Assembly: GCA_002390825.1 (NCBI GenBank)
Contig: DGQR01000200.1
Coordinates: 1 to 12,511 of the forward strand
DNA length: 12,511 nucleotides
From: Rhodoferax sp. UBA4409
Lineage (GTDB): Bacteria; Pseudomonadota; Gammaproteobacteria; Burkholderiales; Burkholderiaceae_C
Direction: 5' to 3'
Below, piece by piece: positions 1 through 6,649 of the stretch (its first letter is position 1; every line of letters starts with the position of its first letter). The notes under the pieces are model-generated. The model was given only the letters and a program-made list of their open reading frames with translations, ran no database searches and was not told where the DNA came from. A program made the position numbers and the translations under genes.

Positions 1-164
1 GCGGCCAGCATTTCGGCGTGCGCCAGGCTGCCGGTGATGTCGGCCTGCCAGAGGCGCTTGTCGAAAAACACGCTGGAGGTGTAGCGCTTGACCAGGTCGC
101 TCATGGGCTCGGAAAACAGCGCGGACCACGCTTGGGACTTTTTATCGAATTGGTTTTGTGACAT
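1..164 (-). CDS. argH: Argininosuccinate lyase, N-terminal fragment
   Basis: Only the first 54 codons are present; the gene runs off the left edge of the window. The ATG is at 164-162 on the minus strand. The fragment begins MSQNQFDKKSQAWSALF and contains DIxGSLAHAEML (residues 42-53), the N-terminal signature of the argininosuccinate lyase / fumarase superfamily. The family enzyme splits argininosuccinate into arginine and fumarate in the cytoplasm, the last step of arginine synthesis. It is divergent from the histidine kinase gene, with start codons 40 bases apart or overlapping, depending on the kinase start. There is no strong Shine-Dalgarno sequence. A -10-like TAATAT lies on the minus strand at 225-220, inside the kinase coding region. 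The assignment rests on recognising the N-terminus; the rest of the enzyme is not visible. Confidence 0.9.
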   Translation of the reverse strand, partial: MSQNQFDKKSQAWSALFSEPMSDLVKRYTSSVFFDKRLWQADITGSLAHAEMLA

Positions 165-204
165 GGAAAGCGCTTTTCAGGAATGGAGTCAAAATCCGGT
201 GGAC

Positions 205-1242
205 ATGAACGACAACCAAATATTATCGACGTTCCACGAACTCACCCCGGCGGTGCCGGCTGCGCAACCTGCGCCGGTGCTGGTGTTTGATGCCTGCCAC
301 ATCGGTGTGGTGCTGCGTGCGGTGTTGTTTGTGGAAGTGTCGCTGGCGGTGGTCTGTATGTATGGCGCGACCAGCCTGTGGGATTGGGTGGCTCGCGTGG
401 CGCTGGTCACCGGCGCCGCATTGCCGGGCACCTTGGCGTGGCTCCTATCGGCCTGTATTGCCAAGCGCTGGTTGGGCGCCATGCCTCGGGCAGCGCAGTA
501 CGCGTTGGCAATTACGCTAGGTGGTGTAGCCGGTTTGTATGGCTGCGGGCTGCTGGCCTTGACGGGCCTGCTGGAGAGTCCACCCTGGGTGTCCAGCCTG
601 TTCTCCGGGGCCGTGTTGTCCAGCTTGCTGGTGGCGGCACTGGTGATGCGAGCCAAAGGCCGCACCCCGGCCGATACCGCGGCCCGCCTGGCGGAGCTGC
701 AGTCGCGCATCCGGCCACATTTTTTGTTTAACACCCTCAATAGCGCGATCGCGCTGGTGCGCGCCGAGCCTGCCAAGGCAGAAGCCTTGTTGGAAGACTT
801 GAGTGACCTGTTCCGCCATGCACTCAAAGACCCGAGCAGCTCGGTCACTTTGGGCGAAGAGTTGACGCTGGCACAGCGCTACCTTGCGATTGAGCAAGTC
901 CGGTTTGGCGAGCGCCTGCGGGTGCAATGGGATTTGGACCCGCGGGCAGATCGCGCCCAATTGCCGCCGCTGATTTTGCAACCGCTGGTGGAAAATGCGG
1001 TCTGCCACGGCGTGGAGCCGAGCCCTGTGGGTGCTGATATCAAGATATCGACCCGTTGCAAGGGGACGGTGGTGGTGATCAAGGTCACCAATTCGGTACC
1101 CGCCGGGCAGGGCGCGCGCGGCCACGGCTTGGCACTGAACAATGTGCAGGAGCGCCTGGCTTTGTTGCATGATGTGCAGGGCCAATTTAAGAGCGGCCTG
1201 ATAGACGGGGTGTACCAAGTGCGTATGGAGGTGCCTTTATGA
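205..1242 (+). CDS. algZ: LytS/AlgZ-type membrane sensor histidine kinase
   Basis: This is a 345-residue sensor kinase of the LytS/YehU/AlgZ class (His_kinase family). About four hydrophobic segments lie at residues 35-52, 61-83, 96-121 and 129-148, so the sensor part is mostly inside the membrane with no large periplasmic domain. The phosphoacceptor motif RPHFLFN follows, with His172. The ATP-binding part has LVENAVCHG (N box, Asn264) and GHGLALNNVQERL (G box, near 306-318). It should phosphorylate the LytTR regulator encoded next, whose start overlaps its stop in an ATGA. The start is uncertain. The ATG at 205 was chosen because it leaves a short N-terminus ahead of the first membrane segment. 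An in-frame ATG at 163 would overlap the argH start, and one at 88 would lie deep within argH. Order next to argH and algR, upstream of hemC, supports the AlgZ (FimS) label; its signal is unknown. Confidence 0.85.
   Translation: MNDNQILSTFHELTPAVPAAQPAPVLVFDACHIGVVLRAVLFVEVSLAVVCMYGATSLWDWVARVALVTGAALPGTLAWLLSACIAKRWLGAMPRAAQYALAITLGGVAGLYGCGLLALTGLLESPPWVSSLFSGAVLSSLLVAALVMRAKGRTPADTAARLAELQSRIRPHFLFNTLNSAIALVRAEPAKAEALLEDLSDLFRHALKDPSSSVTLGEELTLAQRYLAIEQVRFGERLRVQWDLDPRADRAQLPPLILQPLVENAVCHGVEPSPVGADIKISTRCKGTVVVIKVTNSVPAGQGARGHGLALNNVQERLALLHDVQGQFKSGLIDGVYQVRMEVPL
1227..1231 (+). promoter_or_regulatory. Shine-Dalgarno site that fixes the algR start
   Basis: GGAGG sits inside the last codons of the kinase gene, seven bases before the ATG at 1239. 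It is the most canonical ribosome-binding site I found in the window, and with the ATGA overlap it implies coupled translation of kinase and regulator. Confidence 0.7.
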
Positions 1243-2003
1243 CTGCAATGCAGCCTGACAACCCTCTGCGGATCATGCTGGTAGATGACGAGCCTTTGGC
1301 GCGGGCGCGCTTGCGCACGCTGCTGGGCGACTGCAACGACCCGGCGGTTCACGTGGCAGCAGAGGCACCCAATGCAGAAGTTGCAGCGCCCTTGCTACGC
1401 GAACACCCGGTGGATGTGGTGTTGCTGGACATTCGCATGCCGGGTGACAGTGGCTTGAAACTGGCCAGTACCCTGCGCAGTTTGCAAAGCCCCCCGGCGA
1501 TCGTGTTTGTGACCGCCCATGCAGAACACGCGGTAGCCGCCTTTGACCTTGAAGCGGTGGATTACCTGACCAAGCCCGTCCGACTGGAGCGTCTGCAGCT
1601 GGCGCTACAAAAAGCAGAGCGGTATGTGCAGGCAAATAGAGGGCTACAGGCCAATTTGGCTACTGAAGAGGTGCTGGTGATTCAGGAGCGCAACCGCACT
1701 GAGCGGGTGCCTCTATCGCGGGTGCTGTATTTCAAGGCTGAGCTCAAGTACATCACGGTGCGCACCGCTAACCGAAGCTACATCCTGGACGGGGCGCTCA
1801 ACGACCTTGAAGAGAAGTTTGGTCAACAATTCATTCGCATCCACCGCAATGCCTTGGTGGCCCGCAAAATGGTGCGGTCCTTGGAGAAGCACTTTGATGC
1901 CGAAGAGGGCGAAGGTTGGGCGGTGCGGTTGCAGGGGCTAGATGAGCTGCTGTCCGTATCGCGCAGGCAATTGTCGACCGTCAGAGGGGTGCTTTCTCAA
2001 TGA
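1239..2003 (+). CDS. algR: AlgR-family LytTR response regulator
   Basis: This 254-residue regulator has a receiver domain (about 10-130) and a LytTR DNA-binding domain (about 148-250). The receiver has the acidic pair Asp16-Asp17 in LVDDE, phosphoacceptor Asp64 in LLDIRMPG, Thr92 and Lys112 in YLTKP. The LytTR part shows FKAELKYITVRT and FIRIHRNALV, typical of the AlgR/LytR/AgrA class. The protein is expected to be phosphorylated by the adjacent AlgZ-type kinase and to bind promoter DNA; targets cannot be read from this window. In Pseudomonas the homologue controls alginate, twitching motility and virulence genes, but those roles should not be transferred without evidence. The ATG overlaps the kinase stop by four bases and has a good Shine-Dalgarno (GGAGG) seven bases upstream, which supports this start over the ATG at 1248. 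Confidence 0.92.
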   Translation: MTAMQPDNPLRIMLVDDEPLARARLRTLLGDCNDPAVHVAAEAPNAEVAAPLLREHPVDVVLLDIRMPGDSGLKLASTLRSLQSPPAIVFVTAHAEHAVAAFDLEAVDYLTKPVRLERLQLALQKAERYVQANRGLQANLATEEVLVIQERNRTERVPLSRVLYFKAELKYITVRTANRSYILDGALNDLEEKFGQQFIRIHRNALVARKMVRSLEKHFDAEEGEGWAVRLQGLDELLSVSRRQLSTVRGVLSQ

Positions 2004-2749
2004 GTCTTCGTCGTGCTTTGGTACTGGGATCGTTAGCAAATGTTTTGCTGCCATCGGTCCACGCGAAACCAGGCACGATCAAGGTGCAGATTGGCGCCGA
2101 AGACGATTGGCGCCCCTACGCCTACACCCTGTCTGGCAAGCCGATGGGCTTTTCGGTGGAGCTGGTGCAGGCCGCTTGGGCGGCTGCCGGCGTCGAGGTG
2201 GAGTTGGTGGCCCTGCCGTATGCCCGCTGCATGCGCGAGGTCGAGGCGGGCAAACTCCCTGCGTGTTTCAACACCTTGCGCGATTCGCGCACCGAAGATA
2301 AATACCTCTGGCACCGCCACCCCTTGTTTCGCGCCCGGATCGGGATATACGGTCGCGCAGACGGCCCATCAGAGCCGGTGAATCTGCAAAGCCTCAAGGG
2401 GAAACGCATCGGTGTTACCAACGGCTATGACTACGGCAGCGCCTTTGATGATGACCCCGCCATGGTGCGCGATGTGGCCAACTCGGACCTCACCTCGCTA
2501 CGCAAGCTGGTTGCCGGGCGGGTGGACTATGCCTTGGTATATGACCGGGTTGCCAACGAAATCGCGGTGAATAATCAGGCGCTGGGGCAGCAGTTCCGCT
2601 TGCGCGGAACGCTGCTGGAAACGGGGCTGTACCTCTCGTTCTCCAAGCGTTTCGAGGGCGCTGCGGCGCTGGTGCAAAGGTTCGATACCGGTTTGGAGAC
2701 GATTCGCAAAAACGGGGAATACGCGCGCATCGAAGCCCGCTGGCGCTAG
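2000..2749 (+). CDS. Periplasmic amino-acid-type solute-binding protein (SBP_bac_3)
   Basis: This 249-residue protein has a short signal peptide: Arg4-Arg5, then a hydrophobic stretch ending in SVHA, likely cleaved after residue 22. The mature part fits the family 3 solute-binding fold. IGAEDDWRPYAY begins lobe 1, GFSVELVQAAW follows, SLKGKRIGVTNG (131-142) is typical of the start of lobe 2, VAGRVDYALVYDR marks the second binding-site region, and IRKNGEYARIEARW closes the domain. Cys77 and Cys89 could form a periplasmic disulphide. Its ATG overlaps the algR stop as ATGA, with a GAGGGG-type ribosome-binding site ten bases upstream, so it belongs to the kinase-regulator operon. No permease or ATPase gene is nearby, so it may be an orphan binding protein or a sensory accessory rather than part of a local transporter. 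The ligand is unknown. Confidence 0.82.
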   Translation: MSLRRALVLGSLANVLLPSVHAKPGTIKVQIGAEDDWRPYAYTLSGKPMGFSVELVQAAWAAAGVEVELVALPYARCMREVEAGKLPACFNTLRDSRTEDKYLWHRHPLFRARIGIYGRADGPSEPVNLQSLKGKRIGVTNGYDYGSAFDDDPAMVRDVANSDLTSLRKLVAGRVDYALVYDRVANEIAVNNQALGQQFRLRGTLLETGLYLSFSKRFEGAAALVQRFDTGLETIRKNGEYARIEARWR

Positions 2750-2767
2750 TCGATGTGTCACACATAA

Positions 2768-2791
2768 AAAAAGGGCCCGAGGGCCCTTTTT
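2768..2791. terminator. Bidirectional Rho-independent terminator between SBP gene and ppc
   Basis: AAAAAGGGCC pairs with GGCCCTTTTT around a CGAG loop. The A-tract on one side and T-tract on the other make it work in both directions, as expected between two convergent genes (stops at 2749 and 2811). Confidence 0.85.
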
Positions 2792-2803
2792 GCTTTTTGG
2801 CAT

Positions 2804-2821
2804 ACACCGGTCAGCCGGTGT
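2804..2821 (-). other. Hairpin with the ppc stop codon in its loop
   Basis: ACACCGG and CCGGTGT form a perfect 7-bp inverted repeat around a four-base loop. Read on the minus strand the loop is CTGA, which contains the TGA stop of ppc. The flanks encode the highly conserved Asn-Thr-Gly end of PEP carboxylase, so the left arm is constrained by protein sequence; the right arm is non-coding. Function is not established. Confidence 0.5.
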
Positions 2822-5633
2822 TGCGCAGTCCGGCGGCAATGCCATTGATCGAGATGTGGATCCCGCGCTGCACCCGTTCGTCGGCCTTGCCCTCGCGGTA
2901 GCGGCGCACCAGTTCGACTTGCAGGTGGTGCAAGGGGTCGATGTAGGGGAAGCGGTGACGGATCGAACGCTGCAACGCCGCGTTGTTGGCCAAGCGGTTT
3001 TTCTCGCCGGTGATGGTGGCCAGCGCCTGCGCGGTGCTGTGCCATTCGGCTTCGATCGCGCTGAAGATTTTCTTGCGCAGTCGGGCATCGCTGACCAACT
3101 CGGAGTAGCGCGAGGCCAGGGCCAAATCGCTCTTGGCCATGACCATGTCCATGTTGGAGAGCAGGGTGCCGAAAAACGGCCACTGCTTGTACATTTTTTG
3201 CAGGAGCGCGACGCGTTCTTTTTGCTCTGCAGCCGTGCCGGAGCCTACGAACTTTTGCACGGCCGAGCCAAACCCGAACCAACCGGGCAGAGTCAAGCGG
3301 CATTGGCCCCAGCTGAAGCCCCAGGGGATCGCGCGTAGATCTTCAATCCGCTGTGAGGCCTTGCGTGAGGCCGGGCGCGAGCCGATGTTGAGTTCGGCAA
3401 TTTCGCGCAAAGGCGTGGAGCTGAAGAAGTATTCGGTGAAACCGGGGGTTTCATACACCAGGGCGCGGTAAGCCGCCATGCTGTTGCCGGAGAGCTCTGC
3501 CGCTGCTTCCAGGAAGGCCTTGGTGGCCGACTTGGTGGGTTGCAGCAAAGTCGCTTCCAGCGTGGCTGCGACCAGAGTTTCCAAGTTGCGCCGGCCGATT
3601 TCAGGGTTGGCGTATTTGGAGCCGATCACTTCGCCTTGCTCGGTCAAGCGGATCTGGCCACGCACCGTGCCGGGGGGCTGGGCCAAGATGGCCTGGTAGC
3701 TCGGGCCGCCGCCGCGACCCACGGTGCCACCGCGGCCATGGAACATGCGCAGCTGGATTTTGTGCTGGGCAGCCAGCACATCGAACAACTCGACCAATGC
3801 GATCTCGGCGCGGTACAGCTCCCAGTTGCTGGTGAAGATGCCACCGTCTTTGTTGGAGTCGGAGTAGCCCAGCATGATGTCTTGCTCGCCACCGCTGCGC
3901 TTGACCAAATCGGCCACACCCGCCAGGGCATAGAACTCGCGCATGATCGGCGCGGCGTTGCGCAGGTCTTCAATGGTTTCGAACAGGGGCACCACGATCA
4001 GGTCGGAAATACCCGCCGCATCCAGGGTGCCGCGCATCAGGCCGACTTCTTTCTGCAGCAACAGCACTTCAAGCAAGTCGCTCACGGTTTCGGTGTGGCT
4101 GATGATGTAGTGGCGGATCGCCTCGACGCCAAAGCGCTCACGCATGACCTTGGCCATGGCAAAAATGGCGAGCTCGCCTTGGGCATGTCCCGAGTATTCC
4201 GCGCCGTGCACCCGCAGCGGGCGTGCGTCGTTGAGCAGGCCCATCAGCAGGGCACGCTTGGCATCTTCTGACAGGCTGCTGTAGTTGGCGTGCACACGGG
4301 CAGTGGCCAGCAGTTCTGCCACCACTTCTTCGTGCTTGTCAGAGCTCTGGCGCAAATCAACCGTGGCCAAGTGGAAGCCAAACACTTCCACCGCGCGGAT
4401 CAGGGGGTGCAGCCGCTGTGCCGTCAGTGCGCCACCGTGGTTGGCCTTGAGGGAGGTTTCAATCACCCGCAAGTCGGCCACAACGTCTTCGGCCAGCAGG
4501 TAGGGGTTTTGCGGTGCTACCGCGTGGCGGGCTGCTTCGGTGCCGGTCAGGTCGGACAGGGTGGCGGCCAGGCGCGCATACATGCCGGTCAGGGCGCGGC
4601 GGTAGGGCTCGTCTTTGCGGTGGGCGTTCTGGTCCGGGGAGCGTTCGGCCAGCGCTTGCATCTCGGGGGTGCAGTCGGCCAGCATGGCGGAGATGGAGAG
4701 CTCACCGCCCAGATAGTGCACCTCGGTCAGGTAGTGGCGCAGCGCCACTTCGGCTTGGCGGCGCAGCGCGTATTCCAGGGTCTGGGCGCTGACGTTGGGG
4801 TTGCCGTCGCGGTCGCCACCAATCCACTGACCCATGCGCAAAAAGCTGTGCACCGGCTGGTTGCCCAGCATGCTTTCGAGCTCGGCATACAGCTTGGGAA
4901 TCTCGCGCAAAAACGTGGATTCGTAATAGCTCAGGGCGTTCTCGATCTCATCAGCCACGGTGAGCTTGGAGAAGCGCAGCAAGCGGGTTTGCCAGAGCTG
5001 CATCACGCGGGCGCGCATCTGGGCTTCGTTGGCGGCCAGCTCTTTGGGGGTGAGTGCGTCTTTTTTGCTGTCGACGGTGCCGGCGCGCTGCTTGATCTCG
5101 TCGCGCTGGGTCAGCAGCTGGGCAATATCGCGCTCGGCGTCCAAAATGCTTTTACGCTGCACTTCGGTAGGGTGGGCGGTGAGTACCGGAGACACAAAGC
5201 TCTGGGCCAGGGTGTTCGAAATCGCTTTGGGCGCAATGCCGGCCCAGCGCAGGCGGGACATGGCGACCTCGATGCTGCCCTCTTGGGTGTCACCCGCGCG
5301 CTCGTGCACTGCACGGCGACGGATGTGGTGGCGGTCTTCGGCCAGGTTGGCCAGGTGCGAAAAATAGGTGAAGGCACGAATCACGCTCACGGTCTGGTCG
5401 CCAGAGAGGCTCTTAAGCAGTTTCTTGAGGGCCTTGTCGGCTTCCTGGTCGGCATCGCGGCGGAAGGCGACGGACAGCGTGCGGATTTTTTCAATCAGCT
5501 CGTAGGCATCCACACCTTCTTGCTCTCTGATTACATCCCCCAAAATGCGCCCAAGGAGGCGGATGTCTTCTACCAAGGGACGCTCGTTGTCTTTTGTGCG
5601 CTTGGCCGTTTCTGCGGCAGGTGCTTTATTCAT
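2811..5633 (-). CDS. ppc: Phosphoenolpyruvate carboxylase
   Basis: This 940-residue enzyme adds bicarbonate to phosphoenolpyruvate to give oxaloacetate, refilling the TCA cycle from the cytoplasm. All main signatures are present: VLTAHPTEVQRKS with catalytic His154, GGDRDGNP (272-279), VDLRQSSDKH with Arg428, LGYSDSNKDGG with Lys595, and the glycine-rich loop FHGRGGTVGRGGGP (631-644). It ends in RNTG, the usual C-terminus of the family, whose last residues reach the active and effector sites. Length matches other proteobacterial enzymes. The ATG at 5633-5631 gives a short polar N-terminal tail ahead of the conserved LGRILGDVIRE segment; no clear Shine-Dalgarno precedes it. It is transcribed divergently from hemC and convergent with the solute-binding gene. 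Its position splits what in Pseudomonas is a continuous algR-hemC segment. Confidence 0.98.
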   Translation of the reverse strand: MNKAPAAETAKRTKDNERPLVEDIRLLGRILGDVIREQEGVDAYELIEKIRTLSVAFRRDADQEADKALKKLLKSLSGDQTVSVIRAFTYFSHLANLAEDRHHIRRRAVHERAGDTQEGSIEVAMSRLRWAGIAPKAISNTLAQSFVSPVLTAHPTEVQRKSILDAERDIAQLLTQRDEIKQRAGTVDSKKDALTPKELAANEAQMRARVMQLWQTRLLRFSKLTVADEIENALSYYESTFLREIPKLYAELESMLGNQPVHSFLRMGQWIGGDRDGNPNVSAQTLEYALRRQAEVALRHYLTEVHYLGGELSISAMLADCTPEMQALAERSPDQNAHRKDEPYRRALTGMYARLAATLSDLTGTEAARHAVAPQNPYLLAEDVVADLRVIETSLKANHGGALTAQRLHPLIRAVEVFGFHLATVDLRQSSDKHEEVVAELLATARVHANYSSLSEDAKRALLMGLLNDARPLRVHGAEYSGHAQGELAIFAMAKVMRERFGVEAIRHYIISHTETVSDLLEVLLLQKEVGLMRGTLDAAGISDLIVVPLFETIEDLRNAAPIMREFYALAGVADLVKRSGGEQDIMLGYSDSNKDGGIFTSNWELYRAEIALVELFDVLAAQHKIQLRMFHGRGGTVGRGGGPSYQAILAQPPGTVRGQIRLTEQGEVIGSKYANPEIGRRNLETLVAATLEATLLQPTKSATKAFLEAAAELSGNSMAAYRALVYETPGFTEYFFSSTPLREIAELNIGSRPASRKASQRIEDLRAIPWGFSWGQCRLTLPGWFGFGSAVQKFVGSGTAAEQKERVALLQKMYKQWPFFGTLLSNMDMVMAKSDLALASRYSELVSDARLRKKIFSAIEAEWHSTAQALATITGEKNRLANNAALQRSIRHRFPYIDPLHHLQVELVRRYREGKADERVQRGIHISINGIAAGLRNTG

Positions 5634-5657
5634 AGGTCTGGGAGTGGGGTGGGGGAG

Positions 5658-5671
5658 GCTTCAGCTGAAGC
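5658..5671. promoter_or_regulatory. 14-bp perfect palindrome in the ppc/hemC divergent region
   Basis: GCTTCAGCTGAAGC is its own reverse complement and lies between the two divergent genes, 25 bases upstream of the ppc start. Its place and symmetry suit a dimeric repressor or activator site, but I do not recognise it as the site of a known regulator. Confidence 0.4.
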
Positions 5672-5684
5672 AAGGAACGCGCCC

Positions 5685-5694
5685 ATGCTAGCAT
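5685..5694. promoter_or_regulatory. Palindromic extended -10-like element, possible divergent promoter
   Basis: ATGCTAGCAT is a perfect 10-bp palindrome. On either strand it reads TGnTAGCAT, resembling an extended -10 box. On the plus strand it would place a transcript start near 5701, giving hemC a leader of about 30 bases if translation starts at 5731. No good -35 box is visible 17 bases upstream on either strand, so this is tentative. Confidence 0.3.
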
Positions 5695-5730
5695 CGAAGC
5701 CATATTTTGGATTACAGCCGAGTTACGATT

Positions 5731-6642
5731 TTGCCCACATTTACGATCGCCACCCGAGAGAGCCGATTGGCACTTTGGCAGGCTGAACATGTTCAGTCTT
5801 TATTAGAAAAAAACGGGTCAACGGTGGCCCTCTTGGGGATGACCACCAAAGGCGATCAGATCCTCGATCGCTCGCTCAGCAAAGTCGGTGGCAAAGGCCT
5901 GTTCGTCAAAGAGCTGGAAGTCGCCCTCGAAGAAGGCCGTGCCGACCTTGCGGTCCACTCCCTCAAAGATGTGCCGATGGAGCTGCCCGAAGGCTTTGTG
6001 CTGGCCTGCGTGATGGAGCGGGAAGACCCCCGCGATGCGTGGGTGTCGAGCACCTACGCCAGTGTGTTGGATCTGCCAACCGGCGCCATCGTCGGGACCT
6101 CGAGTTTGCGACGTGTGGCCCTGTTGCGTGCCATGCGCCCCGATCTGAAGATTGAGCCACTGCGTGGCAACCTCGACACCCGATTGCGTAAGCTCGACGA
6201 AGGCCTGTACGACGGCATCGTTCTGGCGTCAGCCGGCCTGAAGCGTTTGGGTTTGGAGGCGCGTATTCGCGCCGTCTTTGAGCCTGAGCAGATGCTGCCC
6301 GCGGCCGGGCAAGGTGCCTTGGGCATCGAGATCCGGAGCGACCGTGCAGATGTCGCAGCCGCCTTGCAGCACCTGGTGCACATACCCACTTGGCTGGCGG
6401 TGTCTGCCGAGCGGGCGGTGAGCCGCATGATGGGCGGGAGTTGCTCGATGCCGTTGGCGGCGTATGCCCGGTTTGATGGTGAGAAGTTGCGTATCCGGGC
6501 GGCTTGGGGCGATGCCGATGGCGTCCAGCCTGTGGTGTACGCCCACGCCAGTGGCCGTGTGGCCGACACCGCGTCGGCCATTGTGCTGGGTGAACAGGTC
6601 GCGCTTGCATTGCAAGAAGGCGTGCGGGCGCAAACCGCCTAA
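5731..6642 (+). CDS. hemC: Hydroxymethylbilane synthase (porphobilinogen deaminase)
   Basis: This enzyme joins four porphobilinogen molecules into the linear tetrapyrrole hydroxymethylbilane, in the cytoplasm. From the chosen start it has 303 residues. Signatures are TIATRESRLALWQAEH at the N-terminus, GGKGLFVKELE, VHSLKDVP with catalytic Asp80, GTSSLRR (Arg127-Arg128), LRGNLDTRL, PAAGQGALGIE, and GGSCSMPL with Cys238, which carries the dipyrromethane cofactor. There is no in-frame ATG before the conserved N-terminus: an in-frame TAG lies at 5689-5691, and the only usual start codons are TTG at 5731 and TTG at 5707. The TTG at 5731 gives MPTFTIATR, a normal family N-terminus, and has GAG eight bases upstream. 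The 5707 start would add eight residues and has no ribosome site. It heads the hemCDXY operon. Confidence 0.95.
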   Translation: MPTFTIATRESRLALWQAEHVQSLLEKNGSTVALLGMTTKGDQILDRSLSKVGGKGLFVKELEVALEEGRADLAVHSLKDVPMELPEGFVLACVMEREDPRDAWVSSTYASVLDLPTGAIVGTSSLRRVALLRAMRPDLKIEPLRGNLDTRLRKLDEGLYDGIVLASAGLKRLGLEARIRAVFEPEQMLPAAGQGALGIEIRSDRADVAAALQHLVHIPTWLAVSAERAVSRMMGGSCSMPLAAYARFDGEKLRIRAAWGDADGVQPVVYAHASGRVADTASAIVLGEQVALALQEGVRAQTA

Positions 6643-6649
6643 GGCCGCG

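Noticed and set aside
742..755. 14-bp perfect palindrome AGCGCGATCGCGCT inside the kinase gene
   Set aside because: It lies wholly within coding sequence for NSAIALV, is made of GC-rich codons and GATC, and has no nearby gene start; chance is the simpler reading.
517..1218. 233-residue minus-strand frame opposite the kinase gene
   Set aside because: It is a shadow of the histidine kinase frame; the translation shows no domain and the plus-strand protein is well supported.
4290..5786. 498-residue plus-strand open frame opposite ppc
   Set aside because: It is antisense to a clear PEP carboxylase gene. The translation is rich in Gly, Val, His and Gln without domain motifs, and such frames arise from GC-rich codon use on the other strand. 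It also runs into hemC.
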